Shown here: piece by piece, positions 8,115 to 16,312 of the stretch | How the letters are laid out: each line of letters opens with the position of its first letter | Position numbering within the stretch: the stretch's first letter is position 1 | DNA from: Alphaproteobacteria bacterium | GTDB taxonomy: Bacteria > Pseudomonadota > Alphaproteobacteria > Puniceispirillales > Puniceispirillaceae | Direction: 5' to 3' | DNA length: 51,214 nucleotides | Assembly (NCBI GenBank): GCA_016779005.1 | Contig: JADHOL010000011.1 | Coordinates: 1 to 51,214 of the forward strand | Notes under the pieces: generated by a model | Seen by the model: only the letters and a program-made list of their open reading frames with translations | Told to the model about the DNA's origin: nothing | The model's database searches: none | Translations under genes and position numbers: made by a program

Positions 8115-9620
8115 ATGTCAACAGTCAACATATTACGTATGAATAAAAAAGCCACACCGATAGAATCAGATGAACTTTGCGCGAAAAGTGCCGTAGATTT
8201 AGTTACGCTTATCAAAAAGAGAGAGATTAGTTGCGTCGATTTGATGGAAAGCTGCATTCAAAGATACGAAAAAGTAAATGGGGCGATTAACGCGGTTATA
8301 GAAACAAATTTTGAAAACGCATTATCCGTAAGCAAAGATGTTGACAAAAATTTTGAGCAAAGAATAGCAAACGAGCGTTTTCTTCCCATACCCATTGGGA
8401 TCAAAGACTTAAATGATGTTGCGGGGATGAAGACCACTTATGGCTCTCCTCTCTTCCAGAATAATAAGGTTGAAAATGACGATGATGTCGTTGCTCATTT
8501 AAAAGATGCATCAGCAATGATTTTTGGAAAAACCAATGTGCCTGAACATGGTTTTGGTGCAACAACAACAAACCCATTACAAGGCAGTACTGGAAATCCA
8601 TTTAATCCCTTACTTAGCGCGGGTGCTTCAACCGGCGGAGGTGCTGCCGCCGTTGCATCTGGAATAGTACCACTTGCAACAGGTTCTGATTTTGCAGGGT
8701 CACTTAGAACGCCCGCCAGCTTTTGCGGAATAACTGGAGTGAGACCATCTAACGGTATTGTGGGAACTGGCAGGCGCTCAAACATTTGGTCTCCGTTCGA
8801 TGTTGAAGGACCAATGGCAAAAACCGCTGCAGACTGCAAGCTTCTGCTCGGTCATATGGCAAAATCGCATCCCTTAGACCCATTTTCGAAATCGCAGTCT
8901 GTTGAGCTACTTCAACCAGCCGAAGAAATTGACTTAAAAAAGCTAAAGGTTGCGGTATCACATGATCTTGGTTTTGCGATTATGTCAAAATCCTACAAGC
9001 ATACATTTTACGCGAAAATAAAAAAATTTAGTCCCTTATTTGCACTTACTAAAACAGCGCATATGGATCTCTCAGCCGCCTATAAAACGTTTATGACTTT
9101 GCGGAGCATCGGATTTCTGGGTGATTTTGGGCTTATGGAAAAAGAATTTGGGGACGAATTAGGCGACGTAATCATAAAAGAGCTCGAACTTGCAAGGAAG
9201 TTATCTTCGCAGAATATTGCTAATGCCTTTTTAGAACACAGTAGCATTGTGCGCCAAAGTGATGCTTTTTTTGATGAGTTTGATTTGTTAATTACACCTG
9301 CTGCGTCAGTGTCACCATTTGAACATGAGCTTGAATATCCATCAAATATCGATGATGTGGTTTATGAAGGCTATCTCGACTGGGAAGCAATTAGTTGGGG
9401 CATCACGCTAACACAATGTCCAGCAGTAGTTATCAATTGCGGTATGGATGAATTCGGCATGCCATTCGGTATTCAGATTGTCGCCAAGCAGAATAGAGAC
9501 GCATTCTTGCTTGATGCGGCTCATTCTATTGAAAAAGCATTTTTGGGAAGTGAGGAATTATCCAGACCAATCCCAAATTTAGAAAAGTTGGTTGCTATGA
9601 AAGCGTTGACTTTAAATTAA
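8115..9620 (+). CDS. Amidase-signature family hydrolase
   Basis: A 501-residue amidase-signature enzyme that hydrolyses a C-N amide bond through a Ser-cisSer-Lys triad. The triad is visible: Lys in GIKDLNDVAG, the cis-Ser in GASTGGGAAAV, and the nucleophile Ser in GSDFAGSLRTPASFCG. Length is normal for the family. The substrate is not readable, since relatives act on aliphatic and aryl amides, allophanate, or Gln-tRNA. It is divergent from the ureohydrolase across 139 bp. Only 18 bp separate it from the downstream binding-protein gene, so it heads the rightward operon. ATG 8115 is used here, but an in-frame ATG at 8139 is possible; neither has a good Shine-Dalgarno sequence. Confidence 0.87.
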   Translation: MSTVNILRMNKKATPIESDELCAKSAVDLVTLIKKREISCVDLMESCIQRYEKVNGAINAVIETNFENALSVSKDVDKNFEQRIANERFLPIPIGIKDLNDVAGMKTTYGSPLFQNNKVENDDDVVAHLKDASAMIFGKTNVPEHGFGATTTNPLQGSTGNPFNPLLSAGASTGGGAAAVASGIVPLATGSDFAGSLRTPASFCGITGVRPSNGIVGTGRRSNIWSPFDVEGPMAKTAADCKLLLGHMAKSHPLDPFSKSQSVELLQPAEEIDLKKLKVAVSHDLGFAIMSKSYKHTFYAKIKKFSPLFALTKTAHMDLSAAYKTFMTLRSIGFLGDFGLMEKEFGDELGDVIIKELELARKLSSQNIANAFLEHSSIVRQSDAFFDEFDLLITPAASVSPFEHELEYPSNIDDVVYEGYLDWEAISWGITLTQCPAVVINCGMDEFGMPFGIQIVAKQNRDAFLLDAAHSIEKAFLGSEELSRPIPNLEKLVAMKALTLN

Positions 9621-9638
9621 ATAGAAAAGGAGAAGAAA

Positions 9639-10457
9639 ATGTTAAGAATATTATGTGTTGGTCTTATAGCCATTCTGTTGCCATTTAAAATGGTGGCAGC
9701 TGATACGCTTAGTGATATAAAAGCTAGTGGTAAGCTAGTGTTTGGTCTTGAGGCTGGTTATAAACCATTCGAATTTCTGGACGAAAATAACAACCTAGTA
9801 GGATATGATATCGATGTTGGAACCCAAATCAGTAAACGCCTTGGTGGTCTTGAGCCAACACCGAAAGACACAAATTGGTCAACTGTTATTCAATCACTAT
9901 ATAATGGCGATTTTAATCTGATTTTGGGTGGTATGACAGCCACTGAAGAGAGATATAAGCGGGTTAACTTTTCATATCCATACATGGATGCAAGTTCGGG
10001 ATTGTTGGTTATGAAGGATTCAGGAATTACGTCTCCCGCGATGCTTGGCGGAAAAGTTGTATCAGCTGGAGCCGGCACACCACAAATTAATCAGCTTGCA
10101 CTTGCCGCAAAAGAAAACGGTATAACTTATGACGGTGAAGTCAAAACTTATGATAAAGATGAAGTGGCATATGCAGCAATGCGTTCTGGTCGTCTTGATG
10201 CTTATGCATCAACACTTGTAAGCCTCCTCGCTTTTGCGCAAACAAGTGATGATTTTACTGTTATTCCATTTACCTCTAACATGTGGAAAGCGGAATATAC
10301 ATCAATGGCGTTTCGTAAGGAAGACGAGTCATTTAGGTCTGCAGTCAATCAGATTATAGTAGATATGAAGGCAGATGGCACGTTGGCATCATTGCAAGAA
10401 AAATGGTTTGGTCAGTCTTTTGTTGATTTACTGCCAGATGAGGCACCAACTTGGTAA
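9639..10457 (+). CDS. ABC transporter substrate-binding protein, polar amino acid type (SBP_bac_3)
   Basis: A 272-residue periplasmic receptor of family 3, which binds polar amino acids, opines or ectoine-like solutes. A signal peptide covers residues 1-21 (ends MVAA, then DTLSDIK). The fold signatures are present: GKLVFGLEAGYKPFEF near the start, the NLVGYDIDVG motif, and LILGGMTATEERYKRVNFSYPY, where Thr and Arg normally contact the ligand's amino and carboxyl groups. A strong AAGGAG precedes the ATG. It is followed by two cognate permease genes and, just inside the first of them, by a very stable hairpin. Confidence 0.92.
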   Translation: MLRILCVGLIAILLPFKMVAADTLSDIKASGKLVFGLEAGYKPFEFLDENNNLVGYDIDVGTQISKRLGGLEPTPKDTNWSTVIQSLYNGDFNLILGGMTATEERYKRVNFSYPYMDASSGLLVMKDSGITSPAMLGGKVVSAGAGTPQINQLALAAKENGITYDGEVKTYDKDEVAYAAMRSGRLDAYASTLVSLLAFAQTSDDFTVIPFTSNMWKAEYTSMAFRKEDESFRSAVNQIIVDMKADGTLASLQEKWFGQSFVDLLPDEAPTW

Positions 10458-10484
10458 GCTGCTGCTCATAAGTGGAATCATATT

Positions 10485-11162
10485 ATGGATTTCATTTTTA
10501 TCATAGACCAAATGCCCCGGCTTTTGCCGGGGCTAATGCTTACTATAGAATTAAGCTTGGTCGGGTTCTTTATAGCCACAGTTATAGGTGTGCCTTTTGG
10601 CATTCTACGAGCTTATAACATTCCGTTTTTAGTATCTATAATAATTGATTTTTATGTGTTTGTAGTCAGAGGTACGCCAATCCTTGTCCAAATATATGCT
10701 GCTTATTTTTTGCTGCCAGTCTTTGGTCTTAAAATATCTCCATTCTGGATAGGCATTGTGGTTTTGTCTTTTAATAGCGCTGGCTATCAGATTGAAATTG
10801 CAAGAGCCGCAATTCTGTCTATGGATGATGGACAGTATGAAGGCGCTTTTGCTCTTGGGCTTGGAAAATTTCATACACTCTTTTTCGTGATACTTCCTCA
10901 GGCAGTTTTAAGAATGTTGCCCCCAATGGCTAATGAGATGTCCAATCTCATTAAAGCATCGTCTGTTTTATCTGTAATTACAGTTTTTGAACTTCATAAG
11001 GCCGCGAATGCCATCATTTCCGATAGTTTTAAATTTCTTGAAATGTTATTTGCTCAGGCAGTATTATATGTCGCCTTTGTTGTTGCTATGACACAATTAT
11101 CTATTTATCTGGAAAGAAGAATTGGCACTAGTCTCCAGATTAAAAATCTGTCTCAACGCTGA
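10485..11162 (+). CDS. Polar amino acid-type ABC permease (HisM/GlnP family)
   Basis: A 225-residue inner-membrane permease with five or six hydrophobic helices. It has the EAA loop that docks the ATPase: EGAFALGLGKFHTLFFVILPQA, followed by RMLPPMANE. Early VVRGTPILVQIYAAYF is the classic HisM-type motif. It pairs with the next gene. Unusually, codons 10-17 encode a GC-rich perfect hairpin. The start at 10485 has only a weak GGA upstream; an in-frame ATG at 10512 sits at the foot of the hairpin. No matching ATP-binding subunit is encoded next to it. Confidence 0.92.
   Translation: MDFIFIIDQMPRLLPGLMLTIELSLVGFFIATVIGVPFGILRAYNIPFLVSIIIDFYVFVVRGTPILVQIYAAYFLLPVFGLKISPFWIGIVVLSFNSAGYQIEIARAAILSMDDGQYEGAFALGLGKFHTLFFVILPQAVLRMLPPMANEMSNLIKASSVLSVITVFELHKAANAIISDSFKFLEMLFAQAVLYVAFVVAMTQLSIYLERRIGTSLQIKNLSQR
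10514..10533 (+). promoter_or_regulatory. GC-rich hairpin in the 5' end of the permease gene
   Basis: Perfect 8-base arms GCCCCGGC (10514-10521) and GCCGGGGC (10526-10533) enclose a TTTT loop. It begins 29 bases after the permease ATG and 56 bases after the binding-protein stop codon. It stands out sharply from its AT-rich surroundings. It could protect the upstream binding-protein mRNA from 3' decay or slow permease translation. Confidence 0.6.
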
Positions 11163-11185
11163 TTATAGGAACCAAGGGATAGAAA

Positions 11186-11836
11186 ATGACTTTAGATTTA
11201 GCGTTTATGTACCAGATATTGCCAGATATGCTAGCTGCATTTTGGCTAACTATAAAAATCAGCTTGATTACAGTGATTGCATCAGTGATTATAGGTATTT
11301 TCCTTACTGCGTTTCGTATGATGGGCAGTAGAATATCTCGTTATCTTATTATTGCGTTTGTCGAGTTTACCAGAGGTGCACCTCCTTTAGTTCATATATC
11401 AATTATTTACTTTTTGTTTCCAGAATTTGGAATTGTCTTTAACGAATTTTGGACAGGTGTTGTCGCTCTCTCTCTTATTGGTGCTGGCTATTCAGTTGAA
11501 ATTTTCAGAGGCGCTATTGATTCAATTGGTGCATCGCAGGTAGATGCATCAAGGGCAATTGGACTGTCGCGCATTCAAACATTCAGGTTAGTGTTAATTC
11601 CTCAGGCTCTAAGGTTAAGTCTTCCGCCGCTAACCAACGAATTAGCAAATGTTATTAAAGCTTCTTCATTGCTATCCGTAATTTCGGTAAATGAGCTAAC
11701 AAAAGTTGCAAATGACCTCATTTTTGTTCATTTTGTTGTCATTGAAGTACTAATCGAGCTTACTTGTCTTTATCTTTTGATAGTTGGATTTTTAATGTTT
11801 TTGTCGAAATATATGGAAGCAAAATTCAAATATTGA
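11186..11836 (+). CDS. Polar amino acid-type ABC permease (HisM/GlnP family)
   Basis: A 216-residue second permease of the same importer, homologous to the preceding one. It shows the same features: VEFTRGAPPLVHISIIYF in the first third and the EAA loop DASRAIGLSRIQTFRLVLIPQALRLSLPPLTNE in the second half. It starts 23 bp after the first permease with AGGGATAGA as ribosome binding site. The peptidase gene follows after 9 bp, so all belong to one transcript. Binding protein, two permeases and no ATPase is an incomplete set for this class, which normally carries a GlnQ-like subunit. Confidence 0.92.
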   Translation: MTLDLAFMYQILPDMLAAFWLTIKISLITVIASVIIGIFLTAFRMMGSRISRYLIIAFVEFTRGAPPLVHISIIYFLFPEFGIVFNEFWTGVVALSLIGAGYSVEIFRGAIDSIGASQVDASRAIGLSRIQTFRLVLIPQALRLSLPPLTNELANVIKASSLLSVISVNELTKVANDLIFVHFVVIEVLIELTCLYLLIVGFLMFLSKYMEAKFKY

Positions 11837-11845
11837 AATGTAGTA

Positions 11846-13069
11846 ATGATACCAATGGAACAAACGAAAATTTCTGAATTATCCAACTTGCTAAAGGTTG
11901 CAAGCCACTATGATGCCACCGTATCAAGCACAACCTTATGCTTATGTGTGAAATCTGGAAGTAGCTCTGATCCACTGGAGAAAAACGGTCTAGCCCATTT
12001 ATTAGAACATACTTTATTTGGGGCATATTCGCAGACCCATCGCTCTGATATTTATTCTGGAATTGCAAATCAGGAATTCGCGCTCACGGCATTCACCGAG
12101 TTAGAGAATACATGCTTTGTTATTAATTTCATAAATCGAGACAAGCTTCAGGCATGTGTGGATGTATTATGGAATATTTTTTCTGGAATATGGTTATCAA
12201 AACAAGGCTTGATTGATGCTAAATCTGATATCTGCAGAGAAATAGATACATTATCGCAAGATAAGGATGAAACACTATTTGACTCACTTAATGCGATTTG
12301 TTTCCCTAAACAGTCGTATGGACGACCTATCGTAGGTTCTTTTAAGACTTTATCAGAGTTACAAATCGAAGATTTACAAGATTTTCTAAAACAAGAATAC
12401 GTCGCCGCAAATACGTTAATTTGCATGGTAGGTAATATAGAGCATCAACAGCTTGTTGATTGTGTCGATAATAAATTTGCGACCCTTCCATTCTTAAGCA
12501 AGTGCTTGGTGGGTGCGCCGCAATGGGGAGGCGGCATTAAAAAGGTGGGGCAAAAAGACAATCAAACAAGGGTAGCTATTAGCCTTGCTTTTAAGGCTAG
12601 TGGTGCGCGGGATTATTATTTGTTTTGGCTTGCATCCTATATATTAACAGCCGAAACAATAACTGGGTTTCAGGGCGCTTTGAATCTGAATTCCTCTGAT
12701 CGTCATGATTTGTATATCTATCCTGAATTTTTATCAAACCTTGGTAGGATGAATTTTTATTTCAGGGTACAGTCTTCGAATGGTGTGGCTGTAATAGATA
12801 AAATTCGGCATCAGCTTCGCAGCAATACAAAAACCAAATTAACAAAACTTATTGCGCAATTAAAGCAGCCAGATATTAAACAGTTCTTGCAATTCATTGA
12901 ATTAAAAAATAGTAAGTTGGAGCATCTTACAATGTGCTTGAGCCATTATCAATTATTGCCAAGTGATGTTCCTTTGCCTCACTCACATATCGAGATGCAG
13001 GATAGTCTTATTTCAATTTTAGAAAGTTTGTACACGCCAGATCTAGAAGCTATCGCGTATACCGCTTAG
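11846..13069 (+). CDS. M16-family zinc peptidase-like protein
   Basis: A 407-residue protein matching one M16 (insulinase/processing peptidase) unit. The inverted zinc motif is intact: HLLEH at residues 51-55 (His51, Glu54, His55) and Glu132 in CREIDTL, 77 residues after His55, which is the normal spacing. A YGRPIVGS stretch and a following Val-Gly-Asn strand fit the end of the catalytic domain. The second half (about 230-407) is the degenerate M16 C-terminal domain. No signal peptide, so cytoplasmic. M16 enzymes cleave peptides, sometimes in peptide-maturation systems such as PqqF. Finding one between an amino-acid-type importer and an aminotransferase fusion is unusual. ATG 11846 or 11855 could be the start. 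Confidence 0.8.
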   Translation: MIPMEQTKISELSNLLKVASHYDATVSSTTLCLCVKSGSSSDPLEKNGLAHLLEHTLFGAYSQTHRSDIYSGIANQEFALTAFTELENTCFVINFINRDKLQACVDVLWNIFSGIWLSKQGLIDAKSDICREIDTLSQDKDETLFDSLNAICFPKQSYGRPIVGSFKTLSELQIEDLQDFLKQEYVAANTLICMVGNIEHQQLVDCVDNKFATLPFLSKCLVGAPQWGGGIKKVGQKDNQTRVAISLAFKASGARDYYLFWLASYILTAETITGFQGALNLNSSDRHDLYIYPEFLSNLGRMNFYFRVQSSNGVAVIDKIRHQLRSNTKTKLTKLIAQLKQPDIKQFLQFIELKNSKLEHLTMCLSHYQLLPSDVPLPHSHIEMQDSLISILESLYTPDLEAIAYTA

Positions 13070-13110
13070 GTATCAGACAGCATTGATGGAACTATCAGGG
13101 ATAGAGTTTA

Positions 13111-15066
13111 ATGTCAGAATTTGATAAGAATATTGGGTTTCTGTGGCCATGCGATGGCTTGAATGATCAGGAATACTGGCATTTTCTTCCTGATAATATC
13201 GGATGGCTTACAGCAAGGTATGACGCTGGTACGCAAACAGAGACGTTAACGCATCATAATTTGGAGCAATATGCCTCTCTTGAAACATTGAGAAGGGCCG
13301 CAAGTATTTTTAAATCTGTTAAGCTTGATGCGGTAGCTTGCGGTGATCATGCAGCTAGTTTTATTCTTGGAAAAAAACACGAAGAATTTTTGATTGAGAA
13401 ACTGCAAGAATTTGCGGAATGTCCAGTAACGTTTCCTAGTAGGTCAATCGTTAAATTAGCCCAAAAATACAATCTTGAAAATATATTGCTGATTTCGCCC
13501 TACACAAAAACTATAACCGAAAACTGTGTGAATTATCTCTTGGAATATGAGATTAATACGCTGTCCTCTTTATCGCTTGATGCAAACGATGAGATACGCA
13601 TAAATACTTTTTCTCCAATAATCTTATTGGAGAAAATTGTTGAATTTGTGCAACTGAGCGCACAGACACCAGATGCGGTAGTAATAGCGGGAGGTGGGCT
13701 ATCATTTTCTTCACAAATTGCCAAACTTGAGATGCTCATCAACCTGCCTGTGTTGACAGCCGTTGGTGCTCTTGTAAAAGATGCCGTTGAATTAACAGGT
13801 AATCGATATAATAAAAATGGGTTAGGCAGATTATTCACGATGCCTGTAACATCTGATCTGAAAAATATTAGAGATAGGCTATCATCTGGAACCAAGAATT
13901 TCTCGCTAATGGAGACCCCTCCGATCTTCAGAGATGGTGTAGGCTCTGTATTGGTAGATGAAACTGGCAAATCCTATTTAGATTTTGCTTCTGGGTCAGG
14001 CACTACTGCTCTAGGCCATGGTCATAAGGCGTTATTAAGGTCAGTTCGAGAACAGCTTCAAACAGGCATTTTTCATATTGGCCCACATTTTAATACAAGT
14101 ACTCAGGCAGCACTTTATTCTGAATTAAGTACTATTCTGCCTGCTGAGTTATGCAGGTTTCACCCGTCAATCAGCGGGTCTGAAGCAACAGAAATAGCAA
14201 TCAAATCTGCTATGCATTTTACTGGAGCTAAGAAATTTGTTGGGTTTACGGGCGGGTATCACGGCCGCACCCTCGGCGCACTTGCTGTTTCAGGCGAGAA
14301 GGGCAAAAATATTTCTCTTGGACCATTTTATCCAGATACTAAAATTATTGAGTTTCCAACTAATGGTGACGACCTGACGGCTAGCCTATCTGAATTAGTA
14401 AATGAGCCATTATCAGGTGTGATAATAGAACCTATTCAGGCAACGGCAGGTTTAAAATTCGTAAGTAAGCAATCACTCCAAGAGCTAAGAGAATTCGCTA
14501 ATAGGAAAAAAATTCCGTTAATCTTTGATGAGACTTTTACGGGATTTGGGCGCACAGGCAAGATATTTGCCTTTGAGCATTATGACATTGTCCCTGATAT
14601 GATTATTTTTGGCAAAGCATTATCTGTAGGCTTCCCCGCTGGTCTTGTGGTGTCCAATGAAGAGATATTAACTCATTGGGAGAAAGGAACACAATCATCT
14701 ACATTTCAACTTAATCCAGTTGCGGCTGCGGCTTCGTTGTTTTTTGTCGACCAAATTAAAAATGGGGATATTCTTGCAAACATAAATAACAACGCTATTA
14801 AGTTCGATACAAGGCTAAGTGAAATTAAAAACTTATCTGGGGTAGTTGATGTAAGAGGAATTGGAGGCATTTTTGTGGTGGAGTTTGCATCTGCTGAGAT
14901 AAACAAAAGAGTCCGCCAGCTTGCACTGAGTGAGGGTCTTATCACATGGGAGTGCGGTGAATTTGGAGAATGTTTGGGTCTCGTGCCACCACTAAACATT
15001 GATGTGCTGATGGTCGAGAAAGGATGTGAAATTATTGTAAAAACGATTAATGAAATCTGTCTTTAA
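13111..15066 (+). CDS. Asp/Glu racemase-like domain fused to class III aminotransferase
   Basis: A 651-residue two-domain protein. Residues 1-230 resemble the Asp/Glu racemase/maleate isomerase/arylmalonate decarboxylase fold, with a Cys in the first active-site position (Cys77 in VACGDHAASF). The second position (around residues 193-198, IAGGGLSF) lacks the usual Cys. Residues 265-651 are a complete PLP-dependent class III aminotransferase: the GSEATEIAIK cofactor-binding segment, GGYHGRTLGA, Asp473 in IFDETFTGFGRTG, and the PLP Lys502 in FGKALSVGFP. It closes the rightward operon, 41 bp after the M16 gene, with an AGGGATAGA ribosome binding site. The frame is continuous through the junction. 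I know of no characterised enzyme with this architecture; the substrate is unknown. Confidence 0.85.
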   Translation: MSEFDKNIGFLWPCDGLNDQEYWHFLPDNIGWLTARYDAGTQTETLTHHNLEQYASLETLRRAASIFKSVKLDAVACGDHAASFILGKKHEEFLIEKLQEFAECPVTFPSRSIVKLAQKYNLENILLISPYTKTITENCVNYLLEYEINTLSSLSLDANDEIRINTFSPIILLEKIVEFVQLSAQTPDAVVIAGGGLSFSSQIAKLEMLINLPVLTAVGALVKDAVELTGNRYNKNGLGRLFTMPVTSDLKNIRDRLSSGTKNFSLMETPPIFRDGVGSVLVDETGKSYLDFASGSGTTALGHGHKALLRSVREQLQTGIFHIGPHFNTSTQAALYSELSTILPAELCRFHPSISGSEATEIAIKSAMHFTGAKKFVGFTGGYHGRTLGALAVSGEKGKNISLGPFYPDTKIIEFPTNGDDLTASLSELVNEPLSGVIIEPIQATAGLKFVSKQSLQELREFANRKKIPLIFDETFTGFGRTGKIFAFEHYDIVPDMIIFGKALSVGFPAGLVVSNEEILTHWEKGTQSSTFQLNPVAAAASLFFVDQIKNGDILANINNNAIKFDTRLSEIKNLSGVVDVRGIGGIFVVEFASAEINKRVRQLALSEGLITWECGEFGECLGLVPPLNIDVLMVEKGCEIIVKTINEICL

Positions 15067-16312
15067 TAATTGTTGCGAGCTTGCTTAAGTTATCGGATAG
15101 TAATTCACGAGAAATATTTATAGGTGGTATTAGCATTACACACTCACCACTTAAACCCCCGCCATAGGTTAAAATATTAGCTTTTTCAATCGCCAACTTT
15201 TGTATATCATTTGCAGTCAGTGCATTTTCGAATGTAATTGCACATTGAGCGCCAACAAAACGAATTTGCCCAACGTTTTTATCTTCCTTGAGGCTCTGTG
15301 CCAGCCTTAAAAAACAGGGTTCTATCACATTGTTAACATGGTCAATAAGACTGGATTCCTCTATTTCCTGCAGCGTAGCTGATGCGGCAGCACAGGCAAG
15401 AGGATTTCCTTGGAATGTTGATGTGTGAGCTCCAGCCTTCCATTGCTTTAATAAATCTCCTTTTGCAATTACTGCAGAAAGCGGAAGGGATGCAGATAAT
15501 CCCTTTCCAATCACGATAAGGTCAGGTTTAATATCAGAATACTGAAAAGAAAATTTCTTTCCAGACCTGCCTAATCCAGACCAGATTTCATCTACTATAA
15601 GCAAGCATCCATAACTGTCTGCAAGCTTGCGAATTTCATTTAGAAATTCTGGGATCGGGCCCCAAACACCAGATACGCCCTGAATAGGTTCAACTAATAA
15701 TCCAGCAATTGGCTCACCTTCTCTCTTAAAATGTTCAAAAAGCATGGCGCAATGCTGCAAACAGTTTTGGACTTGTGATGAGTCTCGAGGGTAGGGTGAA
15801 AATGAAACAAAATCGCCTATTTTCCCGATAAACGGAAGTCTGATATTTTTAGAATGTGTAACACTTAATGCGCCTAATGTACGACCGTGATAAGCTCCTT
15901 CAAACGCGATAAATCGGTTTTTTCCCGTAATAAAACGAGTGAGCTTAATAGCAGTTTCAATAGCTTCGGACCCAGAATTAGACAAATGAATTGATATATT
16001 TTGCATTCCTGCGTAGTGACTAAGTTGGTCATAAAGTGCTGCTCTAAACGGCGATATAAGACGTGTACCAGTATGAAGAATGCCGCTATCAAGCGCATTT
16101 TTTATGGCATTTATTTGGGCTGGATGATTATGTCCAAGGTTAGATGTTGCAGAACCGCAAACAAGGTCTAGATACGGCTCGTCATCTTGCGTATATAACC
16201 AAGGCCCATCTCCTCTTACAAATACTGGCGGTGTATCCGATAATTTGAAAGTATTTACAGCTGTACTTTCAAATGTTTTGGTAATTGATAGATTATCTAC
16301 GGGTTTAATCAT
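15047..16312 (-). CDS. Class III PLP-dependent aminotransferase
   Basis: A 421-residue omega-type aminotransferase acting on terminal amino groups of compounds such as GABA, diaminobutyrate or beta-alanine. It shows SGSEAIETAIK, GAYHGRTLGALS, the cofactor Asp in LIVDEIWSGLGRSG, the PLP Lys in VIGKGLSASLP, and HTSTFQGNPLACAA. It is clearly paralogous to the C-terminal half of the convergent fusion protein, and the two genes overlap tail to tail by 20 bp. Its start overlaps the end of the ABC ATPase gene by 8 bp, so the two are co-expressed. The amine substrate is likely delivered by the polyamine-type importer, but its identity is unknown. Confidence 0.92.
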   Translation of the reverse strand: MIKPVDNLSITKTFESTAVNTFKLSDTPPVFVRGDGPWLYTQDDEPYLDLVCGSATSNLGHNHPAQINAIKNALDSGILHTGTRLISPFRAALYDQLSHYAGMQNISIHLSNSGSEAIETAIKLTRFITGKNRFIAFEGAYHGRTLGALSVTHSKNIRLPFIGKIGDFVSFSPYPRDSSQVQNCLQHCAMLFEHFKREGEPIAGLLVEPIQGVSGVWGPIPEFLNEIRKLADSYGCLLIVDEIWSGLGRSGKKFSFQYSDIKPDLIVIGKGLSASLPLSAVIAKGDLLKQWKAGAHTSTFQGNPLACAAASATLQEIEESSLIDHVNNVIEPCFLRLAQSLKEDKNVGQIRFVGAQCAITFENALTANDIQKLAIEKANILTYGGGLSGECVMLIPPINISRELLSDNLSKLATIIKDRFH

